39,989 bases of DNA from Fervidobacterium thailandense (GCF_001719065.1 NZ_LWAF01000014.1:1-39989); one strand, 5' to 3'. Positions 26,674-35,544 are shown, counted from the stretch's first letter. Notes: generated from the letters alone by a model not told the origin. Numbers and translations are program-made.

Positions 26674-27630
26674 TCAAATATCAAGCTGAACAGACTTTAC
26701 GAGTCCTTTCGGTTTGTCCGGATTCAAACCACGATGGACGGCTAAGTAGTACCCAAGAAATTGAGCGTAGGAAGGATACGTTAAGAGATCATGCACTATT
26801 CCCTCATCACTGGGCGTCAGAACTTCAACACTTGCCCCTTTTTCGCGTAATTCTTTTGCCAAGTCGTCTTCGAGTTTACTTTCCGCCCCGAAAATAACTA
26901 CGTGAGTGTTAGAATTCAAAGTGGCAACCGGCCCATGACGAAACTCAAGAGGTTCGTTGTATTCCGTTGTCAACAGTGAGAGTTCCTGAACTTTCAGGGC
27001 TGATTCTTTTGAAACAAAAAAGTTGTGATCATAGCCAAGGAACACAAAATGATTCTTGCACTGTAAGTCAAGCTTTCCCACGTTTTCTTCAAACTGCCAC
27101 AGAGTCCTTGCAATTTTCTCCGGAGATTCGAGGATGTGATCCACCTGTCCTTCAAGCTCTTCAAGTCCTCTCAGTAAAAACGCAAGTAGAGCAGAGAAGC
27201 TTGAAGTCATAACGACCGATTCTTCGGCCATGAACCCAAAATTAAACGCGTGGTCAACCGCCTCGCTAAGCGGGCTCTTGCTTGCACATGAAATTCCTAC
27301 CGTCCGAACGACACCTTTTAGCATTTCCGCTAAACGTACCGTTTCGGATGTTTGACCAGTTCTGGAAACAAGGAGAACCGTGTCTACGGATTTCAATTTA
27401 TCGTACACTCTCTTGCGACTCAAAGCCGCTCCGGAAGTATAAGCTTCTATGCGGTAACCCAAATTTTTCCCGACCTCTGATACGATTAAACCAAGATGAT
27501 ACGAACTCCCGCAACCAACGATCGCGTATGATTTGCCCTTGGAGAACCCTAATTTTTCATAGGCTCTCAGCTCAACGAGTAACTCCGGAAGCCTTCGGAT
27601 TTCTCGAATGGTCGCAAAACTTTCAGACAT
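26674..27630 (-). CDS. SIS-domain glucosamine-6-phosphate deaminase (NagB-II type)
   Basis: This 318-residue protein has two SIS domains, like the isomerase half of GlmS but without the glutaminase domain. It has AIVGCGSSYHLGLIVSE, LLVSRTGQTSETVRLAE (sugar-phosphate loop), VMTSSFSALLA and the second-domain EYNEPLEFRHGPVA. Thermotoga maritima uses such a protein (NagB-II) beside NagA to convert GlcN-6-P to fructose-6-P and ammonia, and the same pairing is seen here. ATG 27630 follows GGGAGG, so I trimmed the longer open frame. An AgaS-like role on galactosamine is the alternative. Confidence 0.88.
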   Translation of the reverse strand: MSESFATIREIRRLPELLVELRAYEKLGFSKGKSYAIVGCGSSYHLGLIVSEVGKNLGYRIEAYTSGAALSRKRVYDKLKSVDTVLLVSRTGQTSETVRLAEMLKGVVRTVGISCASKSPLSEAVDHAFNFGFMAEESVVMTSSFSALLAFLLRGLEELEGQVDHILESPEKIARTLWQFEENVGKLDLQCKNHFVFLGYDHNFFVSKESALKVQELSLLTTEYNEPLEFRHGPVATLNSNTHVVIFGAESKLEDDLAKELREKGASVEVLTPSDEGIVHDLLTYPSYAQFLGYYLAVHRGLNPDKPKGLVKSVQLDI

Positions 27631-28052
27631 GTGAAGAACCTCCCAATGAACAATCTCACTCTTATTCAAAGCTCATCGAGGAATCGCAAGTTTTCCCAAG
27701 ATCCCTGGATTTTCGTTCCAGTACAGGTTTTTCAAAAGCTCAACTCCTGACAAGAACTTATTTTTCTCAAAGCATTGTAAGCCAAACTACCGCAAATTTT
27801 CTACTTACCAAAAGTAAAGCAGAACAATGTTATATGCGTTTCGAAACCAAAACAAACATTACGCAAATTCGCATTTTCTCGTAGAACGAAAATATGATAC
27901 CACTGTCCTTTTTGAGAACAACATGAAGCTCTGTTGACAAACTAAGAACTTTTTTACTTAATTTGTGACTCAAAGACTAGCATTTTAATGTGGGGTACAG
28001 AGCCATTTTTTGTAAGCTACTCTTTTATGTGGTATAACTCTATCCATACACG
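27631..28052. other. AT-rich intergenic region upstream of the nagB-II gene
   Basis: No credible gene is present. It holds a candidate promoter for the minus-strand nag operon near 27829-27856, a TTGACA at 27934-27939 without a convincing -10, and otherwise unrecognised AT-rich sequence running into repeat copy C. Confidence 0.5.
27829..27856 (-). promoter_or_regulatory. Candidate nag operon promoter with palindromic operator
   Basis: On the minus strand TTTGTT (27856-27851) and TATAAC (27834-27829) are 16 bases apart. The spacer contains the perfect palindrome GTTTCGAAAC (27838-27847), where a repressor could bind. The leader to the start codon would be about 195 bases. Confidence 0.35.
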
Positions 28053-28258
28053 TCAAATGAGTCTGTTCGACGATATGATAACATAAGAAGATAATAGTTG
28101 AAAACGTTATCGGCTGCAAAGAGTTTAGTTTTCAAAACATATCAGAAAGATAAAAAATTGTCTTTCTGTTTTTTTCTAAAACGTCGGATTCTGTACAGAA
28201 GAAGTGTGCCTTTTCTCGAGTAATCATCCAATAATTCGCCCATTTTTCGTAATTTCAT
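28053..28258 (-). repeat. Degenerate copy C of the small-ORF repeat family
   Basis: On the minus strand an ATG at 28258 opens MKLRKMGELLDDYSRKGTL and stops after 38 codons. Beyond a frame loss, the end still reads YVIISSNRLI-stop, matching the LIISLNKLFVS ending of copy B. The 16-mer at 28063-28078 is identical to that in copies A and D. It abuts the truncated mrr fragment. Confidence 0.65.
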
Positions 28259-28269
28259 GGAACTGTCTA

Positions 28270-28707
28270 AAGTTCGAGCTCAGAGTGAGCTGGGCCATTA
28301 CGTACTTACACAAGGCCGCACTGCTCGAAAAGGTGCGACCGGGAATTTATAGAATAACCGAACGTGGACTTAAGGTACTCGAAGAAAAACCCGAAAGAAT
28401 AGATACAAAGTACTTACTAAGGTTCCCAGAATTTGGGGAGTTCTTGAAAGTAGCCCGAACACCCCATCGAAATGGTGAGCAAAGTGGAAAACTCCCACCC
28501 GAGGAGGAAATTTGGCAAGCATACGAACGGTACAAAACAAGTGTCGTCCAGCAGCTGGTTGAAAAGATCAGAAATGTCGAACCACGAATCTTTGAAAGAA
28601 TAGTAATTGACGTACTTGTTCGAATGGGATGTGGTGGAAATCTTGAAGAAGCCGTGGAGGTTGTTGGAAAACCCGGAGACGAAGGCATCGACAGTGTGAT
28701 CAAGTAG
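28270..28707 (+). pseudogene. Mrr-type restriction endonuclease fragment
   Basis: About 140 residues match the Mrr family, nucleases that cut methylated DNA. They comprise the second half of the winged-helix domain (RVSWAITYLHKAALLEKV, GIYRITERGLKVLEE), the linker, and the start of the catalytic domain (FERIVIDVLVRMG, KPGDEGIDSVIK) up to the first catalytic Asp. The frame stops there, so the QAK half of the active site is lost. The N-terminus is also missing: residues before about 28279 come from repeat copy C. It is a dead remnant. Confidence 0.8.
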
Positions 28708-29559
28708 GGTCCGCACGAGCTAGGCAACATCTGTTTGCATATTATCAAAATGGTGATAAGACACCATTAGTTGGTCAAAAACTCAACGTTGGAATTAGAT
28801 TATAGAATTGAACTACAGTTATTTATCAACGTTACCGTATTGACAATTTTAGGTTTAAGTTTTATAATTTAAAAAGAGTATATTTATCGGACTTCGACAA
28901 AAAACATTGCCACTAGTGTCATCTCTTTACTTTTTAATTGACTCCTTTTCCAAAATACAATAATACAATCTTCGCTACTAACACAGCTTAGGTTCTCCAC
29001 TATTCGTTTTTGTTTTACCTAGTTTACCTTGCAGCTTACCCAGAGCAAGTACCTTTCGAAAGTCATTTAGCAGAAAATCAGTCGGTATTCTGTTTTTTTG
29101 GACAAATCCACACAGGTAGCAATGATTGAAATACTTTCAATCTGATGATTTCGTTTCGGGCATTGATATTCTCTCAATCATGAGTATAGAAGGGAAAGTT
29201 GTCGGAAAACAAAATTTAAACTGGTAAGACACAACTAAGCAGCTTAACTCAAGACTGCGCAACAAAGCCAACGCCAATTTGTCTAGGCTTACGTTAGGAA
29301 AAACATTTACGTATCTTCTTCACCTGCTTGAAATTTTGCCCTGCTTTTTGTCGAATTAGAGCAAAAGTAGAATAGAACAAAGTTTACTGAGTTTTGATAA
29401 AAAATCTAGGCCATCTGTGTTTTTGTAAGCGCTTGACGATCACCTACTGAAAGCTAAGACATTTCCGAGTCGTCTGTTGAAGAAATTGAAGTATAAAAGT
29501 AAATGAAGAATGGACGGTTTGAAGAAAGATCAGATATACGTTTGGAGCAACGAAGTGGA
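28708..29559. other. Decayed AT-rich region without a recognisable gene
   Basis: No frame here looks coding on either strand. Contents noted are a consensus promoter at 28840-28868, a 5-bp stem with T7 tail at about 29073-29098, and an isolated perfect inverted repeat GATTGAAA/TTTCAATC at 29124-29142. The rest is probably the residue of degraded genes. Confidence 0.5.
28840..28868 (+). promoter_or_regulatory. Perfect-consensus promoter with no downstream gene
   Basis: TTGACA (28840-28845), a 17-base spacer and TATAAT (28863-28868) make an ideal sigma70-type promoter. No open frame follows for about 900 bases on this strand. Confidence 0.6.
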
Positions 29560-29749
29560 GAGAGAATCTGTTCGACGATATGAAAAAATATATGAGAACA
29601 TTGCTGGTGGTAAAAAGCGCAGTTTCCGCAGCCTATCAGTGAGATAAGGAAAATAAAATCTTTTGCACTGTTTTGTAAAACGTTGACTTCTTTATGAGGG
29701 AAGTGTGGCTTTTCTTGAGCAACCATCTAACAATTCGTTAAGTTTTCAT
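29560..29749 (-). repeat. Degenerate copy D of the small-ORF repeat family
   Basis: On the minus strand an ATG at 29749 is followed by an early stop. A second frame then reads ELLDGCSRKATL, matching ELLDDYSRKGTL of copy C, and the copy ends with the shared 16-mer at 29568-29583. Copies C and D are direct repeats about 1.5 kb apart around the mrr fragment. Confidence 0.6.
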
Positions 29750-29779
29750 ATCCATATCCTTTAAAAGGAGGGGAACTCT

Positions 29780-30175
29780 ATGCTGAACCCTACAAAGGTG
29801 CTTTTCTTAGTAGCTATTTTTGTTTTGGCGTCAGCAGTACTTGGACAAACTGGAGGAATCCAGTATGCTAACCCCGACTGGAAAACTAACACCACGATTT
29901 TCTCGATACCGCATTACGGCATTTGGAGTCCAGTCTTCACGTCCAAAGGTGAGGTCGTTGGATTAAGAGGGTTTAACCTTTTGCTAGGTTATACGTGGCG
30001 GAATTACTTAGAACCAGTTAAGGTGCACAGGTTCAACACTTTCTGGGAATGGGGATTCCTATTTTTCTTCCCTTACGTTGGCTTTGGTACGGACTACCTC
30101 TTCGATGATAACGCCCTTCTTACTGTAGGTATGATCTACTTAACGCCGTATCTAGGTTTTGGTATAAAGTTTTAA
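29780..30175 (+). CDS. Small secreted envelope protein
   Basis: This 131-residue protein has a signal peptide (about residues 1-22, cleavage near VLG-Q) and an aromatic, Gly-rich mature part (FNLLLGYTWRNYLEP, FFFPYVGFGTDYLF). It ends YLGFGIKF, with the terminal Phe common in outer-membrane beta-strands. The function is unknown. AAAAGGAGGGG gives a strong ribosome site for ATG 29780. It has its own terminator and directly follows repeat copy D. Confidence 0.7.
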   Translation: MLNPTKVLFLVAIFVLASAVLGQTGGIQYANPDWKTNTTIFSIPHYGIWSPVFTSKGEVVGLRGFNLLLGYTWRNYLEPVKVHRFNTFWEWGFLFFFPYVGFGTDYLFDDNALLTVGMIYLTPYLGFGIKF

Positions 30176-30184
30176 GTAGAAGTC

Positions 30185-30212
30185 CCCCAGGGAAATACTC
30201 CCTGGGGTTTTT
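30185..30212 (+). terminator. Intrinsic terminator
   Basis: A perfect 9-bp stem CCCCAGGGA/TCCCTGGGG with a 5-base loop is followed by five T, ten bases after the stop at 30175. Confidence 0.9.
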
Positions 30213-30233
30213 CCATTTTTTCATAAGAAAGAA

Positions 30234-31613
30234 TTATCTTGCCGCCTCGAATATCTGAATTTGTCTCGGTTTCAACACACCTACGAGTACTGCTGTTACA
30301 ACCGTTCCCACAAGCATCGCGAAGAGGTAGGGAATAAGATTTTCCACAGCCCAGAAGACGAAGATTCCACCGTGTGGAACTGGCAGTTTGCATTGGAAAA
30401 GCATAGAGAGTGCGCCGGTTATTCCCGAACCTATCATGATTGATGGTATAACTCTCAGAGGATCCGCAGCTGCAAAAGGAATCGCACCTTCGGTTATAAA
30501 GGAAATTCCAAGCACCCAAGCTGCTTTTCCAGCCTCTATCTCTTCCTCGGTGAATTTATTCCTGAACAAAATAGTTGCAAGTGCAAGTCCAAGAGGTGGC
30601 GTCATGCCTGCAGCCATCACAGCTGCCATAATCGCGCTTGGCTGTCCGGCAGCAATCGTACCCACGCCGAATGTATAAGCTGCCTTGTTAACTGGTCCAC
30701 CCATGTCAAACGCCATCATAACGCCAAGGACAAAGCCCAGGAGTATTGCATTCGTACCACTCAAATTTTGCAAGGCATTGTTAAGAGCTGTGTTAATCGC
30801 TGCAACTGGCTTTCCAACAACGTAGATCATCACTAAACCAACAAAGAGTGACGAAAGGACTGGTATAATCAAAACAGGCATCAAACCCTCGAGGCCTCGC
30901 GGCATTTTAATTGTCTTCTTTAGAAATTGCACAAAGTAACCAGCAATAAATCCAGCAAGGATTCCTCCCAAAAAGCCTGAGCCGGTTGCAGAGGCAAGCA
31001 TACCTCCTATCATACCTGCTGCTAAACCTGCTCGGTCCGCTATAGAATAGGCGATGAATCCAGCAAGTATAGGAACCATAAGTGCGAATGCCGAACCACC
31101 ACCAATCTTCATGAGGGCCCAAGGAAGTGTGCCTTCGTTTTCGAAAGCTTTGTATCCCCAAGCAAAAGAAAGTGCGATCGCGATACCACCGGCGACGACG
31201 AATGGGATCATGTAAGATACACCATTCAGTAGGTGTCTGTAAGCTCCTTTTCTTTGAGCTGAACGCTGTTGCTTTATTTCTTCGACTTTCTTGACGTAAT
31301 CAACTTTCGCACTTTTCAGTGCTTCTTCGATGACTTCTTTACCGGCCTTGATGGCCCTCTGAACCGAAGTTTCGTAAATCCTTTTTCCCGCGAATCTCTC
31401 CCTTGGAACGGAAATATCGGCCGCGAGGATGACAACTTCTGCACGCTTGATGTCTTCCGGTGTTAGTTCGTTTTCAACACCCACCGAACCACGTGTTTCA
31501 ACCTTGATCTCGTAACCAAGCTCCGCTGCGGCCTTTTTCAGTGATTCAGCGGCCATGTAGGTGTGGGCTATCCCTGTGGGACACGCGGTCACCGCAACGA
31601 TAAGTTTCGACAT
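30234..31613 (-). CDS. fruA: PTS fructose-type EIIBC component
   Basis: This 459-residue fusion begins with an EIIB domain (AVTACPTGIAHT, phosphorylated Cys C11), followed by a linker near residues 105-130 and a multi-helix EIIC channel (GVSYMIPFVVAGGIAIAL, FDMGGPVNKAAY, FITEGAIPFAA). It imports and phosphorylates fructose to fructose-1-phosphate. ATG 31613 has GGAGGGG upstream; the longer open frame belongs to fruK. It overlaps fruK by 25 bases. EIIA is a separate gene at 33295, so the full EII is split EIIA + EIIBC. Confidence 0.93.
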   Translation of the reverse strand: MSKLIVAVTACPTGIAHTYMAAESLKKAAAELGYEIKVETRGSVGVENELTPEDIKRAEVVILAADISVPRERFAGKRIYETSVQRAIKAGKEVIEEALKSAKVDYVKKVEEIKQQRSAQRKGAYRHLLNGVSYMIPFVVAGGIAIALSFAWGYKAFENEGTLPWALMKIGGGSAFALMVPILAGFIAYSIADRAGLAAGMIGGMLASATGSGFLGGILAGFIAGYFVQFLKKTIKMPRGLEGLMPVLIIPVLSSLFVGLVMIYVVGKPVAAINTALNNALQNLSGTNAILLGFVLGVMMAFDMGGPVNKAAYTFGVGTIAAGQPSAIMAAVMAAGMTPPLGLALATILFRNKFTEEEIEAGKAAWVLGISFITEGAIPFAAADPLRVIPSIMIGSGITGALSMLFQCKLPVPHGGIFVFWAVENLIPYLFAMLVGTVVTAVLVGVLKPRQIQIFEAAR

Positions 31614-32500
31614 ACTATCCCCTCCTCCGAGTAAAATGAAAGTACGTTTTCCAAAGTCATACCGGAAAAGCCGTAGACTATTTTTGCCGTTGCGCACGCT
31701 CTTGCCAGCTTAATCTTTTCAAGTGTGTAATTCCCCGCAACGAAACCTGCCAGCAAAGCGTCCCCAGCTCCGACGGTGCTTTTAACGTTCACCCGTAATC
31801 CCGGTGCAAAAATTACTCGCGAATCGAAATAGTACTCGAATCCTTCAGCACCCTTAGAAAGTAGTATGTTTGTACCGTTCTTAAGAATACTTTGGACGTT
31901 GAAACCGGAGTTAGAACTGATAAGTTCGGAGAGTTCGTGGACGTTTGGTTTAATCAAATCGGGATTTGCCCGAAGACCTTCGCTGAGGAAGATTCCAGAC
32001 GTATCGAGAACGGTCTGAACACCAAAGCCCTTTGCAATATTGATTAATCTTGCGTAAAAGTTCGGCGCAATACCTTCCGGTAGCGAACCGCTCAAAACAA
32101 CACAAGATGAATGTTTGACCAGTTCTTGGAATTTCTTAAGAATCAAATCTTCAACATTTTCTTCATCAACATAGCCCCGTTCGTTGAGCTCCGTTACCTG
32201 GCCTGCACTTCTCTCAATAACTTTTATGTTTTCCCTTACATGAAATCTCTTCACCACAACGAGATCATAGTCCAGGCCAAGTGACTTGAGCTGAGTTTCG
32301 AAGTCAACCTTTTCTCGCTCTCCAACCAAAATTAACGCTCTGTTTGCAACTCCGAGTATCTTGAGTACTTTCGAAACGTTTATTCCCTTACCTCCAACTT
32401 CAACGTTCGTACTTTCGACTCTGTTTGTCTTTCCCACTTCGAAAGAATCCACCACGACTGTCTTATCGTAAGCTGGGTTCAGTGTAACGGTGAGTATCAA
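31589..32500 (-). CDS. fruK: 1-Phosphofructokinase
   Basis: This 303-residue PfkB-family kinase phosphorylates fructose-1-phosphate to the 1,6-bisphosphate. Motifs are ILTVTLNPAYDKTV, VEVGGKGINVSKVLKILG (substrate/GG motif), VVLSGSLPEG, and STVGAGDALLAGF with the catalytic Asp and anion hole. The start is uncertain: TTG 32500 gives the canonical M-ILTVTLNP with AGAGGTG six bases upstream, while ATG 32506 and GTG 32509 are too close to that site. It follows the fruR stop by about 20 bases. Confidence 0.92.
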   Translation of the reverse strand: MILTVTLNPAYDKTVVVDSFEVGKTNRVESTNVEVGGKGINVSKVLKILGVANRALILVGEREKVDFETQLKSLGLDYDLVVVKRFHVRENIKVIERSAGQVTELNERGYVDEENVEDLILKKFQELVKHSSCVVLSGSLPEGIAPNFYARLINIAKGFGVQTVLDTSGIFLSEGLRANPDLIKPNVHELSELISSNSGFNVQSILKNGTNILLSKGAEGFEYYFDSRVIFAPGLRVNVKSTVGAGDALLAGFVAGNYTLEKIKLARACATAKIVYGFSGMTLENVLSFYSEEGIVCRNLSLR

Positions 32501-32522
32501 GCACATCACCTCTTTTCAAGAG

Positions 32523-33302
32523 TCACGTTGATTGCTGATCGTGGACAATCACCGTTACTCCACTTTTTTGGAATTCTTTCACGTACTGATTCAGAGAATC
32601 GAAGATGGCATACTTGAACGAAGTTATCGGTGCGATCTTCCACGTTGCTGTTTTTCCAGCTTTCGAGCTATCTGCAACGAGTATTGGAACCTCCGATATT
32701 TCAATCATCCTACGCTTTAGAAAAGCCTCGTCATCCGACGGAGTGTAGATGAACCTATCATCGAAACCATTTGCCGCGATAAAGGCTTTGAATATATGAA
32801 AACCTTCAAGAAAGTTCAAATCGTAGTTCTTGAAGATAAATGCACCGGTAATGTGCCTTAATTTGTTTCCTATGACGAAGAGTTCAATATTCTCCTTTGA
32901 ATGAAGTTTGCAGATTACTTGAAGTGAATTTGTAAAAACCGTGAGCGGAGCGTCGAAAAGCGTGAATATTAGTTCGGCTATCTCGTAGGTTGTTGTACCG
33001 GCATCCAAAAAAATTACGTCGTGCCTTTCGATAAGTTTAAAAGCCTCTTGAGCGATCTTTTTCTTAGCTTCGATGTTCTCAACAATCTTTCGCTCGAAAG
33101 GATGTTCTTCAAGCAAAAATTCACCTTCGACCGTTGCTCCTCCTCTGATTCGTTTTATCTTTCTAAGCTTTTCGAGATACTCAAGGTCACGCCGTACGGT
33201 AATTTCGGGGACGTTCAAAACTTTCGCAAGGTTTCTAACAGATTCGTACCGACGTTCCTTTAAGATTGTTAATATCTTCTGAAGACGCTCCTCTCTAAGC
33301 AT
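32523..33302 (-). CDS. fruR: DeoR-family repressor of the fructose operon
   Basis: This 259-residue DeoR-type regulator has an N-terminal winged helix (LREERLQKILTILKERRYESVRNLAKVLNVPEITVRRDLEYLEK) with the DeoR signature through KRIRGGA, then a sugar-phosphate sensor domain (DAGTTTYEIAE, VFTNSLQV, ADSSKAGK). By family precedent it senses fructose-1-phosphate and represses its own operon. ATG 33302 overlaps the EIIA stop by eight bases. The six tandem 10-bp units before ptsH (35545-35604) are its likely operator. Confidence 0.88.
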   Translation of the reverse strand: MLREERLQKILTILKERRYESVRNLAKVLNVPEITVRRDLEYLEKLRKIKRIRGGATVEGEFLLEEHPFERKIVENIEAKKKIAQEAFKLIERHDVIFLDAGTTTYEIAELIFTLFDAPLTVFTNSLQVICKLHSKENIELFVIGNKLRHITGAFIFKNYDLNFLEGFHIFKAFIAANGFDDRFIYTPSDDEAFLKRRMIEISEVPILVADSSKAGKTATWKIAPITSFKYAIFDSLNQYVKEFQKSGVTVIVHDQQST

Positions 33303-33744
33303 TAGAATCAATCTCCTTGAGAACCGCATAGATTTCATCGGCGGTTCGTGCTTTGAAAAGAGCTTCCCTAAAATCTTCGTACATAAGCTTAGCCGAAAGC
33401 TTCGCAAGTATCTTCAAATGCTCATCTGGAGCATTCTGTGGTACACCTATAGCAAAGACTAATCTGACGGGCTGGTCATCAAGGGAGTTCCATTCTACGT
33501 CGTGTTGACACTTGGCGACAACTACGAAAGGTTCGACAACGGCTTGACTTTTCGCATGCGGAATTGCAATTCCGAAGCCGATCCCGGTTGTAGAGTGTTC
33601 CTCTCTTTTCATCATTTCCAAAAGGAATTCTTCACTGTTCTTCACCAAGGTTTTGGATTTCAGGAATTCCGAAATCTCCTTTAGAACCTCTGATTTTGTT
33701 TTCGAGGAAACTTCTATTATTAGTTCTCTTTTGAAAACGCCCAT
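33295..33744 (-). CDS. PTS EIIA component, fructose/mannitol type
   Basis: This 149-residue EIIA domain accepts phosphate from HPr and passes it to the EIIB Cys. The active site is GIAIPHAKS with H63, preceded by EEHSTTGIGFG. ATG 33744 follows AGAGGTGG and overlaps the ptsI stop by 25 bases. It is a stand-alone subunit, not fused to HPr as in enterobacterial FPr. Confidence 0.92.
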   Translation of the reverse strand: MGVFKRELIIEVSSKTKSEVLKEISEFLKSKTLVKNSEEFLLEMMKREEHSTTGIGFGIAIPHAKSQAVVEPFVVVAKCQHDVEWNSLDDQPVRLVFAIGVPQNAPDEHLKILAKLSAKLMYEDFREALFKARTADEIYAVLKEIDSNA

Positions 33745-35291
33745 CGAACCACCTCTCTTAGACGTTCTGGGGTATTTTCATCAACTTCGACATCATCTAT
33801 GGTACTGAACCGCGACAAGAAATACTTGATTTTTGAGATAGCGTTGTAGGACATACTTAGTCTCCTAATACCTTTGGAAACGTAGAAATAAACAAGTTCT
33901 GGAATTCGAGCACTTTCACCACACACCGATAGTTCAATTCCTGCAGATTTGCTCGTGATTAGTTCTATCAGTTTCAAGAATCCGATGTTCAAGTGGTCGT
34001 AAAGATGACTAATCGACTCGTTCCCACGTTCCACCGCTACCGTGTACTGTAACAAATCGTTTGTTCCTATGCTTGCAAAATCCAAAATATCACGTGCATG
34101 GTGGTAACTCAACGCTATCGACGGGGTTTCAATCATTATGCCATACGGGGGCTTCACACCATACCTTAGGATTCTTGGTGCGATAAAACGTTCGTGAAAC
34201 TCGTAAATTTCTCGAAGATCTGAAACCATGGGAATCATTATTTTGAACGGGTAGCCTTCTTTCACCAACCGGAATACAGCTTCCACCTGATCGTTAATTA
34301 AGTCATGTAGAACGTCGTAGAGTCTCACTCCACGTTTTCCGAGGAACGGGTTATTCTCCTTAGGTAGATTGAGAAATTCGAACTCTTTGTCTCCGCCGAT
34401 ATCAAAGGTTCGTAGTGTTATTGGCTTACCTATCTTTTGGGCTATCTTCTTGTAAACGTTGTACTGAAATTCAAAATCCGGCTTGCTCTCCAGCAGGAAT
34501 TCAGTTCTCAACAAGCCAACTTCCACGTCAACGAAATCTGCTTCCTCTATAGTTCCAACATTAGCCATAAAGTGGATGCTCTGTCCGTTAACCACGATGT
34601 CTACGTTTTTAAACTTCTCTTGCATATCTTTCTGAGCGCGGTAATTCCTTTGAATTTGTTCGTAGCGTGCGAAATCATCATCGGTTGGGTCGAAAATAAC
34701 AGTTCCGTCTGGCAAAATCATAGCGATTTTTCCAAGTAGTTCCACGTTGACAACGTACGGAATATCGAAGTTTCGAGCCAATATCGTAGCGTGAGCAGTT
34801 TCACTACCTTTAAGCGCTATAATCCCCAATATTTTGTCTCTGTTCTCAATAATGAACGAAGGATAAATCTCGTGTGCGTACACGATCGACTTTTCGGATA
34901 ACCTTAAAGTCGTGCCGAAAAGCTCCATCTTAATTGATTCGATGATATCTTTGAAATCATATAATCGTTCCTTCACATAGTCGTTCGCGACGTTTGAGAA
35001 GATTTGTTCAATCTGTTGCTTGGCATCATCAAAATCTTTTGCTTCTATGTATCCCTTTGATTTCAGCGGGGCAGTTAGAATCTTAAGAAATTCTTCGTCC
35101 TCAAGTATTAACGAACGTGCCTGCATTAAGTAATCGTCGTACGATTCATATTTCTTTCTCAGTCGCTCGATAGCGCCCAACAACTCATCTTCTGAGAATC
35201 TCTTATCGAGATTTACGGGCTGTCGTAGTTCAAAAACCGGTCCAACACATATGCCAGGGTTTAAGACTCTGCCTTTTAACTCGACCCTCAT
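33720..35291 (-). CDS. ptsI: PTS enzyme I (phosphoenolpyruvate-protein phosphotransferase)
   Basis: This 523-residue enzyme starts the PTS by transferring phosphate from PEP to HPr. The phospho-His lies in GSETAHATILARN (H167; canonical GGxTSHxAIxAR). The PEP-binding barrel shows FDIGGDKEFEFL, IPMVSDLREI, GIMIETPSIAL, FASIGTNDLLQYT and the catalytic Cys in SVCGESA. At 523 residues it is somewhat shorter than the usual ~570. It overlaps ptsH by four bases. Confidence 0.93.
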   Translation of the reverse strand: MRVELKGRVLNPGICVGPVFELRQPVNLDKRFSEDELLGAIERLRKKYESYDDYLMQARSLILEDEEFLKILTAPLKSKGYIEAKDFDDAKQQIEQIFSNVANDYVKERLYDFKDIIESIKMELFGTTLRLSEKSIVYAHEIYPSFIIENRDKILGIIALKGSETAHATILARNFDIPYVVNVELLGKIAMILPDGTVIFDPTDDDFARYEQIQRNYRAQKDMQEKFKNVDIVVNGQSIHFMANVGTIEEADFVDVEVGLLRTEFLLESKPDFEFQYNVYKKIAQKIGKPITLRTFDIGGDKEFEFLNLPKENNPFLGKRGVRLYDVLHDLINDQVEAVFRLVKEGYPFKIMIPMVSDLREIYEFHERFIAPRILRYGVKPPYGIMIETPSIALSYHHARDILDFASIGTNDLLQYTVAVERGNESISHLYDHLNIGFLKLIELITSKSAGIELSVCGESARIPELVYFYVSKGIRRLSMSYNAISKIKYFLSRFSTIDDVEVDENTPERLREVVRWAFSKEN

Positions 35292-35542
35292 ATGTTCACT
35301 ATCCTTTCACGAAGAATTTGTTCAACTTCAGCTTCATCCTCTCCGTCAATTTCAAACTCCACTTCCTGGCCTTTTCCTATTCCGAGGGAGAGGATTGCCA
35401 AAATGTTTTTGATGTTGACAACCTTATCCTTGTATCGGAGGTTCACACTGGCTGAATATTTTTTCAACTCCGTCACAATTTCCGTTAGGGGTTTCAGGTG
35501 GAAACCTTCTTCCTTCTGAACCACAAAGCTCAGCTTTCGCAT
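35288..35542 (-). CDS. ptsH: HPr phosphocarrier with Asn at position 46
   Basis: This 84-residue HPr shuttles phosphate from EI to EIIA. The active histidine H15 is in GFHLKP; the usual Arg17 is Lys17. The regulatory helix reads VNIKNILAILSLGIG, so residue 46, normally the Ser phosphorylated by HprK, is Asn. It is the first gene of the operon. ATG 35542 follows AGGAG, which itself lies in the first operator-like unit; the longer open frame adds only repeat sequence. Confidence 0.9.
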   Translation of the reverse strand: MRKLSFVVQKEEGFHLKPLTEIVTELKKYSASVNLRYKDKVVNIKNILAILSLGIGKGQEVEFEIDGEDEAEVEQILRERIVNI

Positions 35543-35544
35543 CG

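Noticed and set aside
27282-27884. 200-codon plus-strand open frame across the start of the nagB-II gene
   Set aside because: The first part is antisense to the SIS protein and the remainder has no family features or ribosome site.
29124-29142. GATTGAAA/TTTCAATC palindrome resembling part of a CRISPR repeat
   Set aside because: It occurs once, with no spacing pattern and no cas genes in the window.
29454-29726. 90-codon minus-strand frame
   Set aside because: It runs through degenerate repeat copy D in the wrong frame relative to copies B and C; the translation is not protein-like.
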